NCBI RefSeq assembly: GCF_001547895.1
Contig: NZ_AP014627.1
Coordinates: forward strand, 5,459,501 to 5,523,500
DNA: 64,000 nucleotides
From: Pseudomonas sp. Os17
GTDB lineage: Bacteria; Pseudomonadota; Gammaproteobacteria; Pseudomonadales; Pseudomonadaceae
Reading direction: 5' to 3'
This document shows, piece after piece, positions 41,709 to 49,685 of this stretch. The position numbers were made by a program, and so were the translations under genes. The notes beneath the pieces are model-generated. The model made no database searches. It was not told the DNA's origin and saw only the letters and a program-made list of their open reading frames with translations. Within the stretch, counting starts at the first letter, position 1. The number at the start of each line of letters is the position of its first letter.

Positions 41709-44129
41709 ATGAGCGACCAGCAAGAATTCCCCGAAGATCCCCGCGACTACGTCGATCCGGAAAATACCGAACAATCGAGTGCCCACGGCACCGGCCTGGC
41801 CCTGCCCGGACAGAGCCTGCCGGACAAGGTCTACATCATCCCGATCCACAATCGGCCGTTCTTCCCGGCCCAAGTGCTGCCGGTGATCGTCAACGACGAA
41901 CCCTGGGCCGAAACCCTGGAACTGGTGAGCCAGTCCGAGCACCACTCCCTTGCCCTGTTCTACATGGACACGCCTGCCGAGGATCCGCGGCATTTCAATA
42001 CGTCGGCGCTGCCGGAGTACGGCACCCTGGTCAAGGTCCATCACGCCAGCCGCGAGAACGGCAAGCTGCAATTTGTCGCCCAGGGCCTGACCCGGGTACG
42101 CATCCGCACCTGGCTCAAGCACCATCGGCCACCGTACCTGGTGGAAGTCGAATACCCGCACCAGCCCAGCGAACCCACCGATGAGGTCAAGGCCTACGGC
42201 ATGGCGCTGATCAATGCGATCAAGGAGCTGCTGCCGCTCAATCCGCTGTACAGCGAAGAGCTGAAGAACTACCTCAACCGCTTCAGCCCCAACGACCCGT
42301 CGCCCCTGACCGACTTCGCCGCCGCCCTGACCTCTGCCACCGGCAACGAATTGCAGGAGGTGCTGGACTGCGTGCCCATGCTCAAGCGCATGGAAAAAGT
42401 CCTGCCGATGCTGCGCAAGGAAGTCGAAGTGGCGCGCCTGCAGAAGGAGATTTCCGCCGAGGTCAATCGCAAGATCGGCGAGCACCAGCGCGAATTCTTC
42501 CTCAAGGAACAGCTCAAGGTGATCCAGCAAGAGCTGGGGCTGACCAAGGACGACCGCAGCGCCGACCTGGAGCAGTTCGAGCAGCGGCTGAGCGGCAAGG
42601 TGCTGCCGGCCCAGGCGCAGAAACGCATCGCCGAGGAAATGAACAAGCTGTCGATCCTCGAAACCGGCTCGCCGGAATACGCCGTGACCCGCAACTACCT
42701 GGAATGGGCCACCGCCGTACCCTGGGGCGTCTACGGCGAGGACAAGCTCGACCTCAAGCACGCGCGCAAAGTGCTGGACCAGCACCACGCCGGCCTCGAC
42801 GACATCAAGAACCGCATTCTCGAATTCCTCGCGGTGGGCGCCTACAAGGGCGAGATCAGCGGCTCCATCGTGCTGCTGGTGGGCCCGCCGGGCGTGGGCA
42901 AGACCAGCGTTGGCAAGTCCATTGCCGAATCCCTGGGGCGGCCGTTCTATCGCTTCAGTGTCGGCGGCATGCGCGACGAAGCCGAGATCAAGGGCCACCG
43001 CCGCACCTACATCGGCGCCCAGCCGGGCAAGCTGGTGCAGGCCCTCAAGGAAGTGGAGGTGATGAACCCGGTGATCATGCTCGACGAGATCGACAAGATG
43101 GGCCAGAGCTACCAGGGCGACCCGGCCTCGGCGCTCCTCGAAACCCTCGATCCGGAGCAGAACGTCGACTTCCTCGACCATTACCTGGACCTGCGCATGG
43201 ACCTGTCCAAGGTGCTGTTCGTGTGCACCGCCAACACCCTGGATTCGATTCCCGGCCCGCTGCTCGACCGTATGGAAGTGATTCGCCTGTCGGGCTACAT
43301 CACCGAAGAAAAACTCGCCATCGCCAAGCGCCACCTGTGGCCCAAGCAGCTGGAAAAGGCCGGCGTGGCCAAGACCAGCCTGAGCATCAGCGACAGCGCC
43401 CTGCGCACGGTGATCGACGGCTACGCCCGGGAAGCCGGGGTGCGCCAGCTGGAGAAACAGCTGGGCAAGCTGGTGCGCAAGGCGGTGGTCAAACTGCTGG
43501 ACCAGCCGGACGCCACGATCAAGATCGGCCCCAAGGACCTGGAAGCCTCCCTGGGCATGCCGGTGTTCCGCAACGAGCAGGTCCTGAGCGGCACCGGGGT
43601 CATCACCGGCCTGGCCTGGACCAGCATGGGCGGCGCTACCCTGCCGATCGAGGCCACGCGAATCCACACCCACAACCGCGGTTTCAAGCTCACCGGGCAA
43701 TTGGGGGACGTGATGAAGGAGTCGGCGGAAATCGCCTACAGCTACGTCAGCTCGCACCTCAAGCAGTTCGGCGGCGACAGCAAGTTCTTCGACGAAGCCT
43801 TCGTCCACCTGCACGTTCCTGAAGGTGCCACGCCCAAGGATGGCCCGAGCGCCGGGGTGACCATGGCCAGCGCCCTGCTGTCCCTGGCGCGCAACCAGCC
43901 GCCGAAAAAAGGCGTGGCCATGACTGGCGAACTGACCCTCACCGGGCACGTGCTGCCGATTGGCGGGGTCCGTGAAAAAGTCATTGCCGCGCGGCGCCAG
44001 AAGATCCACGAGCTGATCCTGCCGGAGCCCAACCGCGGGCATTTCGAGGAGTTGCCGGACTACCTCAAGGAAGGCCTCACCGTGCACTTCGCCAAGCGTT
44101 TTGCCGACGTGGCCAAGGTCCTGTTCTAA
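41709..44129 (+). CDS. ATP-dependent Lon-type protease, AsrA-like
   Basis: An 806-aa cytoplasmic Lon: N-terminal substrate domain (about 38-240), AAA+ module with Walker A GPPGVGKTS (about 394-402) and Walker B VIMLDEIDKM, and C-terminal protease domain with the catalytic Ser in PKDGPSAGV and the Lys in VREKVIAAR. The N-terminal leader (MSDQQEFPEDPRDYVDPENT) and overall sequence resemble AsrA, the second Lon of P. aeruginosa linked to aminoglycoside/heat-shock responses, rather than housekeeping Lon. A CAGGAG site precedes the ATG. Expected to degrade misfolded or regulatory proteins under stress. Followed by a REP pair. Confidence 0.92.
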   Translation: MSDQQEFPEDPRDYVDPENTEQSSAHGTGLALPGQSLPDKVYIIPIHNRPFFPAQVLPVIVNDEPWAETLELVSQSEHHSLALFYMDTPAEDPRHFNTSALPEYGTLVKVHHASRENGKLQFVAQGLTRVRIRTWLKHHRPPYLVEVEYPHQPSEPTDEVKAYGMALINAIKELLPLNPLYSEELKNYLNRFSPNDPSPLTDFAAALTSATGNELQEVLDCVPMLKRMEKVLPMLRKEVEVARLQKEISAEVNRKIGEHQREFFLKEQLKVIQQELGLTKDDRSADLEQFEQRLSGKVLPAQAQKRIAEEMNKLSILETGSPEYAVTRNYLEWATAVPWGVYGEDKLDLKHARKVLDQHHAGLDDIKNRILEFLAVGAYKGEISGSIVLLVGPPGVGKTSVGKSIAESLGRPFYRFSVGGMRDEAEIKGHRRTYIGAQPGKLVQALKEVEVMNPVIMLDEIDKMGQSYQGDPASALLETLDPEQNVDFLDHYLDLRMDLSKVLFVCTANTLDSIPGPLLDRMEVIRLSGYITEEKLAIAKRHLWPKQLEKAGVAKTSLSISDSALRTVIDGYAREAGVRQLEKQLGKLVRKAVVKLLDQPDATIKIGPKDLEASLGMPVFRNEQVLSGTGVITGLAWTSMGGATLPIEATRIHTHNRGFKLTGQLGDVMKESAEIAYSYVSSHLKQFGGDSKFFDEAFVHLHVPEGATPKDGPSAGVTMASALLSLARNQPPKKGVAMTGELTLTGHVLPIGGVREKVIAARRQKIHELILPEPNRGHFEELPDYLKEGLTVHFAKRFADVAKVLF

Positions 44130-44136
44130 ATCCCTT

Positions 44137-44190
44137 CGCCGGCACGCCGGCTCCTACGGGTTGTCCCTTGTAGGAGCCGGCGTGCCGGCG
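44137..44190. repeat. REP-type inverted repeat pair
   Basis: CGCCGGCACGCCGGCTCCTA and TAGGAGCCGGCGTGCCGGCG face each other across about 14 bp just after lon. Hairpin potential may protect the lon mRNA 3' end. Confidence 0.88.
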
Positions 44191-44288
44191 CACGGGCCAT
44201 AACCGCCAACCTCCATCCCTGCCCCACACCGCCCATCATCTTCAGTTATGCTCGCCGTTCGTCACGAATGATCGGAGCTTCCTGACCC

Positions 44289-44681
44289 ATGCCTGCACAC
44301 CGCCTTCTTGCCTTGTTCAGTCTCGCCCTGCTGAGCGCTTGCGCCAGCCAGCCCAAGCAAAACGTCAGCGTGGAAAACCAGAACCAATGCCCACTGCAAC
44401 TGCACAACGGGCAAACCCTGACCCTGACCCTGCCGAGCAACCCCACCACCGGCTATCGCTGGGCGATCCAGGATTCGGCCGGCGGCATCCTGCGCAAGGT
44501 CAGCCCCGAGGTCTACAGCAACCCCGAGGACACCGGCCTGGTGGGCAGCGGCGGGCAGTCGACCTGGCGCTTCCAGGCCTTCGCCACGGGCCAGGGCCGG
44601 CTGTTGCTGACCTACCAGCAACCCTGGGCCCCGGAAGAGGCCCCGGTGAAAGCCTTCGACTGCTCGATCACGGTCAACTGA
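44289..44681 (+). CDS. Lipoprotein protease inhibitor, chagasin/I42 family
   Basis: A 130-aa lipoprotein (lipobox L-S-A-C, Cys near residue 18) whose mature domain has the three inhibitor loops of chagasin-type proteins: NPTTGYRW (about 56-63), G-x-G-G-x-S-T-W-R-F (GSGGQSTWRF, about 88-97) and the P-W loop (YQQPW). Such proteins block papain-family cysteine proteases. Cys residues at NQCPL and FDCSI may pair. It is followed one base later by a YhhN-type gene, so they are co-translated. Target protease unknown. Confidence 0.87.
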   Translation: MPAHRLLALFSLALLSACASQPKQNVSVENQNQCPLQLHNGQTLTLTLPSNPTTGYRWAIQDSAGGILRKVSPEVYSNPEDTGLVGSGGQSTWRFQAFATGQGRLLLTYQQPWAPEEAPVKAFDCSITVN

Positions 44682-44682
44682 C

Positions 44683-45318
44683 ATGGGCTGGCTGATCCTC
44701 GCGCTGATGGGCGCCGCCACTTTCATCTACGGGGTCAGCGTGCATGCCACGCTGCTCTGCCTGCTGGTCAAGCCGCTGCCGGTGCTGGCCCTGCTGGGCT
44801 GGCTGCATGATGCGCCGTCCGGGGACTACCGCCGCTGGATCATCCTCGGCCTGCTGTTCTCGGTGCTGGGTGACGTGCTGCTGGCCTGGCCTTCGGACCT
44901 GTTCGTGTTCGGCCTCGGGGCCTTCCTGGTGGCCCACCTGGCCTACCTCAAGGCTTACCTCAGCGATTGCCGGCGCCCGGCGCTGCTGCCGCTGGCGGTG
45001 GCACTGGCCATCGGCGCGGGGCTGTTGAGCATTCTGATCGCCCACGGCCTGGGCCCGCTGCTGATCCCGGTGATCGTCTACGCCCTGACCATCAGCGCCA
45101 TGCTCTGGCGCGCCCTGGCACGCCTCGGCTCAGCGGTGCCCAAACGCTCGGCGGCGCTGGCGGCCGCGGGGGCCCTGAGCTTCGCCTTCTCCGACAGCCT
45201 GATCGGTATCAGCCGCTTCGTGCTGGCCTTCGATGCCGCGCCCTACCTGATCATCATTTTCTACTGGCTGGGCCAGTGGGGCATCGCCGCTTCGGCGTTC
45301 AGCCAGAAGCCGCGCTGA
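44683..45318 (+). CDS. YhhN-family membrane protein (lysoplasmalogenase-like)
   Basis: A 211-aa protein with about eight hydrophobic helices. KPLPVLALLGWL and LGLLFSVLGDVLLAWP carry the K-P and G-D conserved residues of the YhhN/TMEM86 family, with FAFSDSLIGISRF near the C-terminus. Mammalian relatives cleave the vinyl-ether bond of lysoplasmalogens; bacterial activity is less clear. It starts immediately after the I42 inhibitor stop, sharing its transcript. Confidence 0.88.
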   Translation: MGWLILALMGAATFIYGVSVHATLLCLLVKPLPVLALLGWLHDAPSGDYRRWIILGLLFSVLGDVLLAWPSDLFVFGLGAFLVAHLAYLKAYLSDCRRPALLPLAVALAIGAGLLSILIAHGLGPLLIPVIVYALTISAMLWRALARLGSAVPKRSAALAAAGALSFAFSDSLIGISRFVLAFDAAPYLIIIFYWLGQWGIAASAFSQKPR

Positions 45319-45325
45319 TCAGCCT

Positions 45326-45374
45326 GCGCCGGCAAGCCGGTCCCTACTCGCTGTAGGAGCCGGCTGGCCGGCGA
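45326..45374. repeat. REP-type inverted repeat pair
   Basis: GCGCCGGCAAGCCGGTCCCT and TAGGAGCCGGCTGGCCGGCG in tandem inverted order after the yhhN-type gene, same family as at 44137-44190. Confidence 0.85.
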
Positions 45375-45489
45375 CAAGGGCCACACCTTGCGTCGCCCTT
45401 GCTCTGCTGAAGGCCCTGCGGGCCTTATCGCAGCCTGCGGCAGCCGCTACAATGCCGCCCTCTTTTTTATCTCCATCGCTGGAAATGCC

Positions 45490-46233
45490 GTGAGCAAAGA
45501 ACCCGACCGCCTATTCGCCCAGCCCCTGGCCCAGGTGCCCGACTTCGCCTTCAACGAGGATGTGGTGCGGGTGTTCCCGGACATGATCAAGCGCTCGGTG
45601 CCGGGTTACCCGACCATTGTCGAGAACCTCGGGGTGCTGGCGGCGCAGTTCGCCCAGCCCAACAGCGTGCTCTACGACCTGGGGGCGTCACTGGGCGCGG
45701 TGACCCAGGCCCTGCGCCGCCATGTGCGCACGGACGGTTGCCGGGTAATCGCCGTGGACAACTCGGCGGCCATGGTCGAGCGCTGCCGGGAATACCTCAA
45801 CGGCCAGGATTCGATGTTCCAGGAGCTGCTGCCGGTGCAGGTCGTCGAAGGCGACATCCTGGCCCTGGAGTTCCAGCCGGCCTCGGTGGTGGCGCTGAAC
45901 TTCACCCTGCAGTTCATCGCCCCCGAGCAACGCCTGGCCCTGCTCGGGCGTATCCGCCAGTCGTTGCTGCCCGGCGGCGCGCTGATCCTCTCGGAGAAGC
46001 TGCGCTTCAACGATGCCGAGGAACACGCCCTGCTCACCGACCTGCACATCGCCTTCAAGCGCGCCAACGGCTACAGCGAACTGGAAATTGCCCAGAAGCG
46101 CAGCGCCATCGAAAACGTCATGAAGCCCGACAGCCTCGAAGAACACCGCGAACGCCTGCTGGCCGCCGGGTTCTCGAAAGTCGTGCCGTGGTTCCAGTGT
46201 CTTAACTTTGCCTCGTTGATTGCCCTGCCATGA
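45490..46233 (+). CDS. cmoA: Carboxy-SAM synthase CmoA
   Basis: A 247-aa enzyme that converts SAM and prephenate to carboxy-SAM for the wobble-uridine modification cmo5U in tRNA. The Rossmann SAM motif is [11 protein letters not shown] (about 60-70), preceded by [17 protein letters not shown], and [20 protein letters not shown] is diagnostic of CmoA. The start is GTG at 45490 (MSKEPDRLF), where homologues begin; longer upstream frames are not conserved. Its stop overlaps the cmoB ATG (ATGA), the expected operon. Confidence 0.96.
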   Translation: MSKEPDRLFAQPLAQVPDFAFNEDVVRVFPDMIKRSVPGYPTIVENLGVLAAQFAQPNSVLYDLGASLGAVTQALRRHVRTDGCRVIAVDNSAAMVERCREYLNGQDSMFQELLPVQVVEGDILALEFQPASVVALNFTLQFIAPEQRLALLGRIRQSLLPGGALILSEKLRFNDAEEHALLTDLHIAFKRANGYSELEIAQKRSAIENVMKPDSLEEHRERLLAAGFSKVVPWFQCLNFASLIALP

Positions 46234-47186
46234 TTGATCTGTCCCCCCTCGCCCGCCGCCTGGCGGGCACGCCCCTGGCCGCCTGGGCCGCCGGTCTGCA
46301 AGCCCAGCTCGATGCCAAGATGGAAAAGGGCCATGGCGACCTTGAACGCTGGCAGAGCGCCCTGGACGCATTACCGAACATCCAGCCCAGCGAAGTCGAC
46401 CTGATCAACGGCCTGCGCCTGGACACCGATTGCGATGACGCCACCCGGGCGCAGATGCGCAGCGCGCTGATGGGCCTGTCACCCTGGCGCAAGGGCCCGT
46501 TCGACCTGTTCGGCGTGCACGTGGACACCGAATGGCGCTCGGACTGGAAATGGTCGCGGGTCGCCCCGCACCTGAACCTTGAAGGCAAACGCATCCTCGA
46601 CGTCGGCTGCGGCAATGGCTACTACATGTGGCGCATGCTCGGCGCCGGCGCCCACAGCGTGATCGGCGTGGACCCCAACTGGTTGTTCTTCTGCCAGTTC
46701 CAGGCGGTGCAGCGCTACCTCTCGCAGCCTGCGGTGTGGCACTTGCCGTTTCCTTTCGAAGACCTGCCGGCCAACCTGGAAGGTTTCGACACGGTGTTTT
46801 CCATGGGGGTGTTCTACCACCGGCGTTCGCCCATCGAGCATCTGCTGGCGCTCAAGGACTGCCTGGTCAAGGGTGGCGAACTGGTGCTGGAAACCCTGGT
46901 GGTGGAAGGCGATCAGCATCAGGTGCTGGTGCCGGAAGACCGTTATGCGCAGATGCGCAACGTGTGGTTCCTGCCCTCGGTGCCGGCCCTGGAGCTGTGG
47001 CTGCGGCGCGCCGGGTTCAGCGATGTGCGCTGCGTGGATGTCAGCGTGACCAGCGTCGAGGAGCAGCGCGGCACCGAGTGGATGAAGTACCAGTCCCTGA
47101 GCGACTTCCTCGACCCCAACGATCACAGCAAGACCATCGAAGGCCTGCCGGCGCCGATGCGCGCGGTGATTGTCGCCAGAAAATAA
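46230..47186 (+). CDS. cmoB: tRNA (cmo5U34) carboxymethyltransferase CmoB
   Basis: A 318-aa partner of CmoA that transfers the carboxymethyl group to 5-hydroxyuridine at tRNA position 34. Visible are [20 protein letters not shown], the SAM motif [16 protein letters not shown] (about 122-137), and [20 protein letters not shown], all CmoB signatures. The ATG overlaps the cmoA stop by 4 bp. Full-length and intact. A REP pair follows. Confidence 0.97.
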   Translation: MIDLSPLARRLAGTPLAAWAAGLQAQLDAKMEKGHGDLERWQSALDALPNIQPSEVDLINGLRLDTDCDDATRAQMRSALMGLSPWRKGPFDLFGVHVDTEWRSDWKWSRVAPHLNLEGKRILDVGCGNGYYMWRMLGAGAHSVIGVDPNWLFFCQFQAVQRYLSQPAVWHLPFPFEDLPANLEGFDTVFSMGVFYHRRSPIEHLLALKDCLVKGGELVLETLVVEGDQHQVLVPEDRYAQMRNVWFLPSVPALELWLRRAGFSDVRCVDVSVTSVEEQRGTEWMKYQSLSDFLDPNDHSKTIEGLPAPMRAVIVARK

Positions 47187-47200
47187 CCCCGCCTTCCCTC

Positions 47201-47300
47201 TGTAGGAGCTGGCCGGGCGGCGTTCCGCTTGCCAGCGAAGGCGCCCGTCAAAGCGGTGCAAGGCTCAAGGGCCTCTTCGCCGGCAAGCCGGCTCCTACGG
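47201..47300. repeat. REP-type inverted repeats after cmoB
   Basis: TGTAGGAGCTGGCCGGGCGG at 47201 and the inverted CGCCGGCAAGCCGGCTCCTA ending about 47298 enclose some 55 bp. Same family as other copies in the window, the left one degraded. Confidence 0.75.
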
Positions 47301-47329
47301 CTTGGTGTACGCCGCGAACCGGTTTGCGC

Positions 47330-47818
47330 TCAGCGCGCCCGGCGCGCCTTGAAGAATTCGCTCAACACCGTGCCGCACTCTTCGGCCAGCACCCCGCCCT
47401 CGTACAGCACCCGATGATTGAGAAACCCCTGGGTGAAGAACTGACCCTGGCTCTGCACGATGCCGGCCTTGGGTTCCAGGGCGCCGTACACCACGCGGGC
47501 AATGCGCGAGTGGACGATCAAGCCGGCGCACATGCTGCAAGGTTCCAGGGTCACGTACAGGGTGCTGCCGGGCAGGCGATAGTTGCTCACCGCCTGGGCC
47601 GCCGCGCGGATCGCCACCATCTCGGCGTGGGCGCTGGGGTCGCTGCCGCTGATCGGGCAGTTGTAGCCGCGGCCGATGATCTGGCCATCCAGCACCAGCA
47701 CCGCGCCCACCGGCACTTCTCCCAGGGCCGCGCCCTGGGCGGCCAGGGCCAGGGCTTCGCGCATGAAGTCCTGGTCGCGGCTGCGGTCGATGATCGGCGC
47801 CGGGCGTATCTGGCGCAT
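47330..47818 (-). CDS. tadA: tRNA-specific adenosine deaminase TadA
   Basis: A 162-aa zinc deaminase that makes inosine at position 34 of tRNA-Arg(ACG). The active site H-A-E (SAHAEMVAI, about 64-66) and P-C-S-M-C (LEPCSMCAG, about 94-98) supply the catalytic Glu and zinc ligands. The C-terminal extension (FFTQGFLNHRVLYEGGVLAE) fits TadA. ATG at 47818 overlaps the TGA of the multicopper oxidase (TGATG), so translation is coupled. Confidence 0.95.
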   Translation of the reverse strand: MRQIRPAPIIDRSRDQDFMREALALAAQGAALGEVPVGAVLVLDGQIIGRGYNCPISGSDPSAHAEMVAIRAAAQAVSNYRLPGSTLYVTLEPCSMCAGLIVHSRIARVVYGALEPKAGIVQSQGQFFTQGFLNHRVLYEGGVLAEECGTVLSEFFKARRAR

Positions 47819-49194
47819 CACGCCACCTCGATGGCGGCCATCAGGCCGGTTTCCATGTGGTCGATCACGTGGCAGTGGAACATCCAGACCCCAGGGTTAT
47901 CCGCCACCAGCGCCACGCGGGCACGCTCGTTCTTGCCCAGCAGGTAGGTGTCGGTGAAGTAGGGGGTGATCTTCTTGCGGTTCGAGGCGATGACCTTGAA
48001 GCTCATGCCGTGCAAGTGGATCGGGTGTTGGTACTGAGTCATGTTCTTCAATTCGAAAATGTAGCTCTTGCCCTTTTTCAGCGTGGCAATCGGGCGGTCG
48101 GCGCAGGTCTTGTCGGTGATGTCCCAGGCCTGGCCGTTGATCTGCCACAGGCTCGGCGGCTGGCCATTGTCCACGTTCACCGAGACCGAGCCAACCCACT
48201 CGAAATTGAAGTTGAGCTTCTCGGCATTGTCGAGATCCGGCTCGGCCACCGGGTTGGCCGGCAGGGCTGGCGGCCACTGAGTCGGCGCATCGCTGTTGGC
48301 CACCGAACGCAAGGTGCCCAGGCGCACCGGCCCGTTGCGCAGGGACAGTTCCTGCCCCGCCGCCGGCGCCTTGATCGCCAGGCAGATGCGCATGCCCGGG
48401 CCCAGCCAGTATTCCTTGCCCAACGGACGCGGCTCGATGGGGTTGCCATCCAGTGCGTAGATCTGCGCTTCGACGTCGGGAATGTTGATGCGATAGGTCA
48501 GGGTGTTGTCGAGGTTGAGCAGGCGCACCCGGGTGATCTGCCCCGCCGGCAGGTCGATCACCGCCTGGGACACGCCGTTGATGGTGGACAGGCGCCCGGC
48601 GGTGCCGCCCCGCGCCGCTTCCCGCGGGACGCTGAAGGGCGTGAATGCGCCCTCTTCATCCACGTGCCAGCTTTTCAGGCTCAGGGTGCGTTCGTACTGG
48701 AAGCCGGTAGGCTCGCGCTCCTCGACGATCAGCGGGCCCACCAGGCCGCGGCCCAGTTCCTCGCTGCTGTTGACGTGGGGGTGATACCAGTAGCTGCCGG
48801 CATCCGGCACGCGGAACTTGTAGTCGAAGTATTCCCCCGGCAGCACCGGCAGTTGCGAGACGTAAGGCACGCCGTCCATTTCCAGGGGCAGGCGGATGCC
48901 ATGCCAGTGGATGGTGGTGGCCACGGGCAGGTGGTTGATGAAGCGCACCCGCAGCCACTCGCCCTGGCGCACCCGCAGTTCGGTGCCCGGTGCCGATGGG
49001 CCAAAAGCCCAGGCCTCGGTCTTGTGCCCCGGCACCAGTTCCACATCCAGCGGCGCGGCGATCAGCTCGTAGTCGTGGCCCGCTTCGGCGTCGGCCATTT
49101 TCCCCAGCCAGTAACGCGAGGCGCCGCCCGCTCCCACGCCAACCACTACCAGACCGGCCAGACCACCGAGTATTTGTCGACGGGTAAAGGACAT
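47818..49194 (-). CDS. Tat-exported multicopper oxidase
   Basis: A 458-aa cupredoxin oxidase. N-terminal twin-Arg signal (SFTRRQILGGLAGLVVVGVG) predicts folded export to the periplasm. All four copper motifs are present: HWHG (about 96-99), YHPH (about 138), HPIHLHG (about 389) and HCHVIDHMETG (about 439-449), giving T1 and trinuclear T2/T3 sites. Resembles CueO/laccase-type enzymes but lacks a Met-rich insert. Substrate could be Cu(I), Fe(II), Mn(II) or phenols. tadA is translationally coupled downstream, an odd pairing. Confidence 0.92.
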   Translation of the reverse strand: MSFTRRQILGGLAGLVVVGVGAGGASRYWLGKMADAEAGHDYELIAAPLDVELVPGHKTEAWAFGPSAPGTELRVRQGEWLRVRFINHLPVATTIHWHGIRLPLEMDGVPYVSQLPVLPGEYFDYKFRVPDAGSYWYHPHVNSSEELGRGLVGPLIVEEREPTGFQYERTLSLKSWHVDEEGAFTPFSVPREAARGGTAGRLSTINGVSQAVIDLPAGQITRVRLLNLDNTLTYRINIPDVEAQIYALDGNPIEPRPLGKEYWLGPGMRICLAIKAPAAGQELSLRNGPVRLGTLRSVANSDAPTQWPPALPANPVAEPDLDNAEKLNFNFEWVGSVSVNVDNGQPPSLWQINGQAWDITDKTCADRPIATLKKGKSYIFELKNMTQYQHPIHLHGMSFKVIASNRKKITPYFTDTYLLGKNERARVALVADNPGVWMFHCHVIDHMETGLMAAIEVA

Positions 49195-49360
49195 GGACTC
49201 AACTACCTCACGTATCCGCGGCGGGCCCAGGCCCGCAAAAGGCGAATACGATACACCCGCAGTTGAGAAACAGTAAGGCCGGCGCGGCGACGGGACGCAG
49301 GCGGGACGGGGAAACGATGGGTGTTTTCGGGAGCCTGCTCCCTGGCAAGCCCGTTGCTCT

Positions 49361-49385
49361 TGTAGGAGCCGGCTTGCCGGCGAAC
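49361..49385. repeat. Single REP-type half repeat
   Basis: TGTAGGAGCCGGCTTGCCGG with flanking CGAAC, one unit of the AGCCGGCTCCTAC family, between the multicopper oxidase and the PTS gene ends. Confidence 0.8.
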
Positions 49386-49392
49386 AAGCCCC

Positions 49393-49683
49393 TCAGCCCT
49401 GCAATCCCAACAGCAGATGCACCACACCACCGGCCAGGGGCATCACTGCCGGCACCCCCGCCACTCGCAGGGCGCTGCTGTCCAGCAACTGCGGATCATG
49501 CAGTTCCAGGCGCAGGCGGGTCAGGGCCAATGGTTGTTGGCTCTTGATGTTGGCGCTACCACCCAGTGCCGCCAGCATCGCGTCACTCAGAACACTGCCC
49601 TTGGCCTGGGGGGCCTTCGGCTGATCAGGGATCAGGTCTGGAGTCAGGGCCTTCCAGAACGCCCGTTGCAATTTCTCGAACAT
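49393..49683 (-). CDS. PTS EIIB-like protein lacking the phospho-cysteine
   Basis: A 96-aa protein beginning 2 bp after the stop of the EIIA-HPr-EI fusion. After a ~45-aa leader (MFEKLQRAFWKALTPDLIPD) comes a glucose-type EIIB fold: MLAALGGSANIKSQQPLALT followed by RLRLELHD, then VAGVPAVMPLAGGVVHLLLG. In true EIIB the motif is C-x-T-R-L-R; here it is A-L-T-R-L-R, so the phosphorylated Cys is Ala. It cannot relay phosphate by the normal route. No membrane helices. It may regulate the trehalose PTS or bind the EIIC partner; it is intact and co-expressed, so not an obvious pseudogene. Confidence 0.8.
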   Translation of the reverse strand: MFEKLQRAFWKALTPDLIPDQPKAPQAKGSVLSDAMLAALGGSANIKSQQPLALTRLRLELHDPQLLDSSALRVAGVPAVMPLAGGVVHLLLGLQG

Positions 49684-49685
49684 CT

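Noticed and set aside
41676..44087. An 803-codon minus-strand open frame
   Set aside because: Antisense to lon; composition is typical of a shadow frame.
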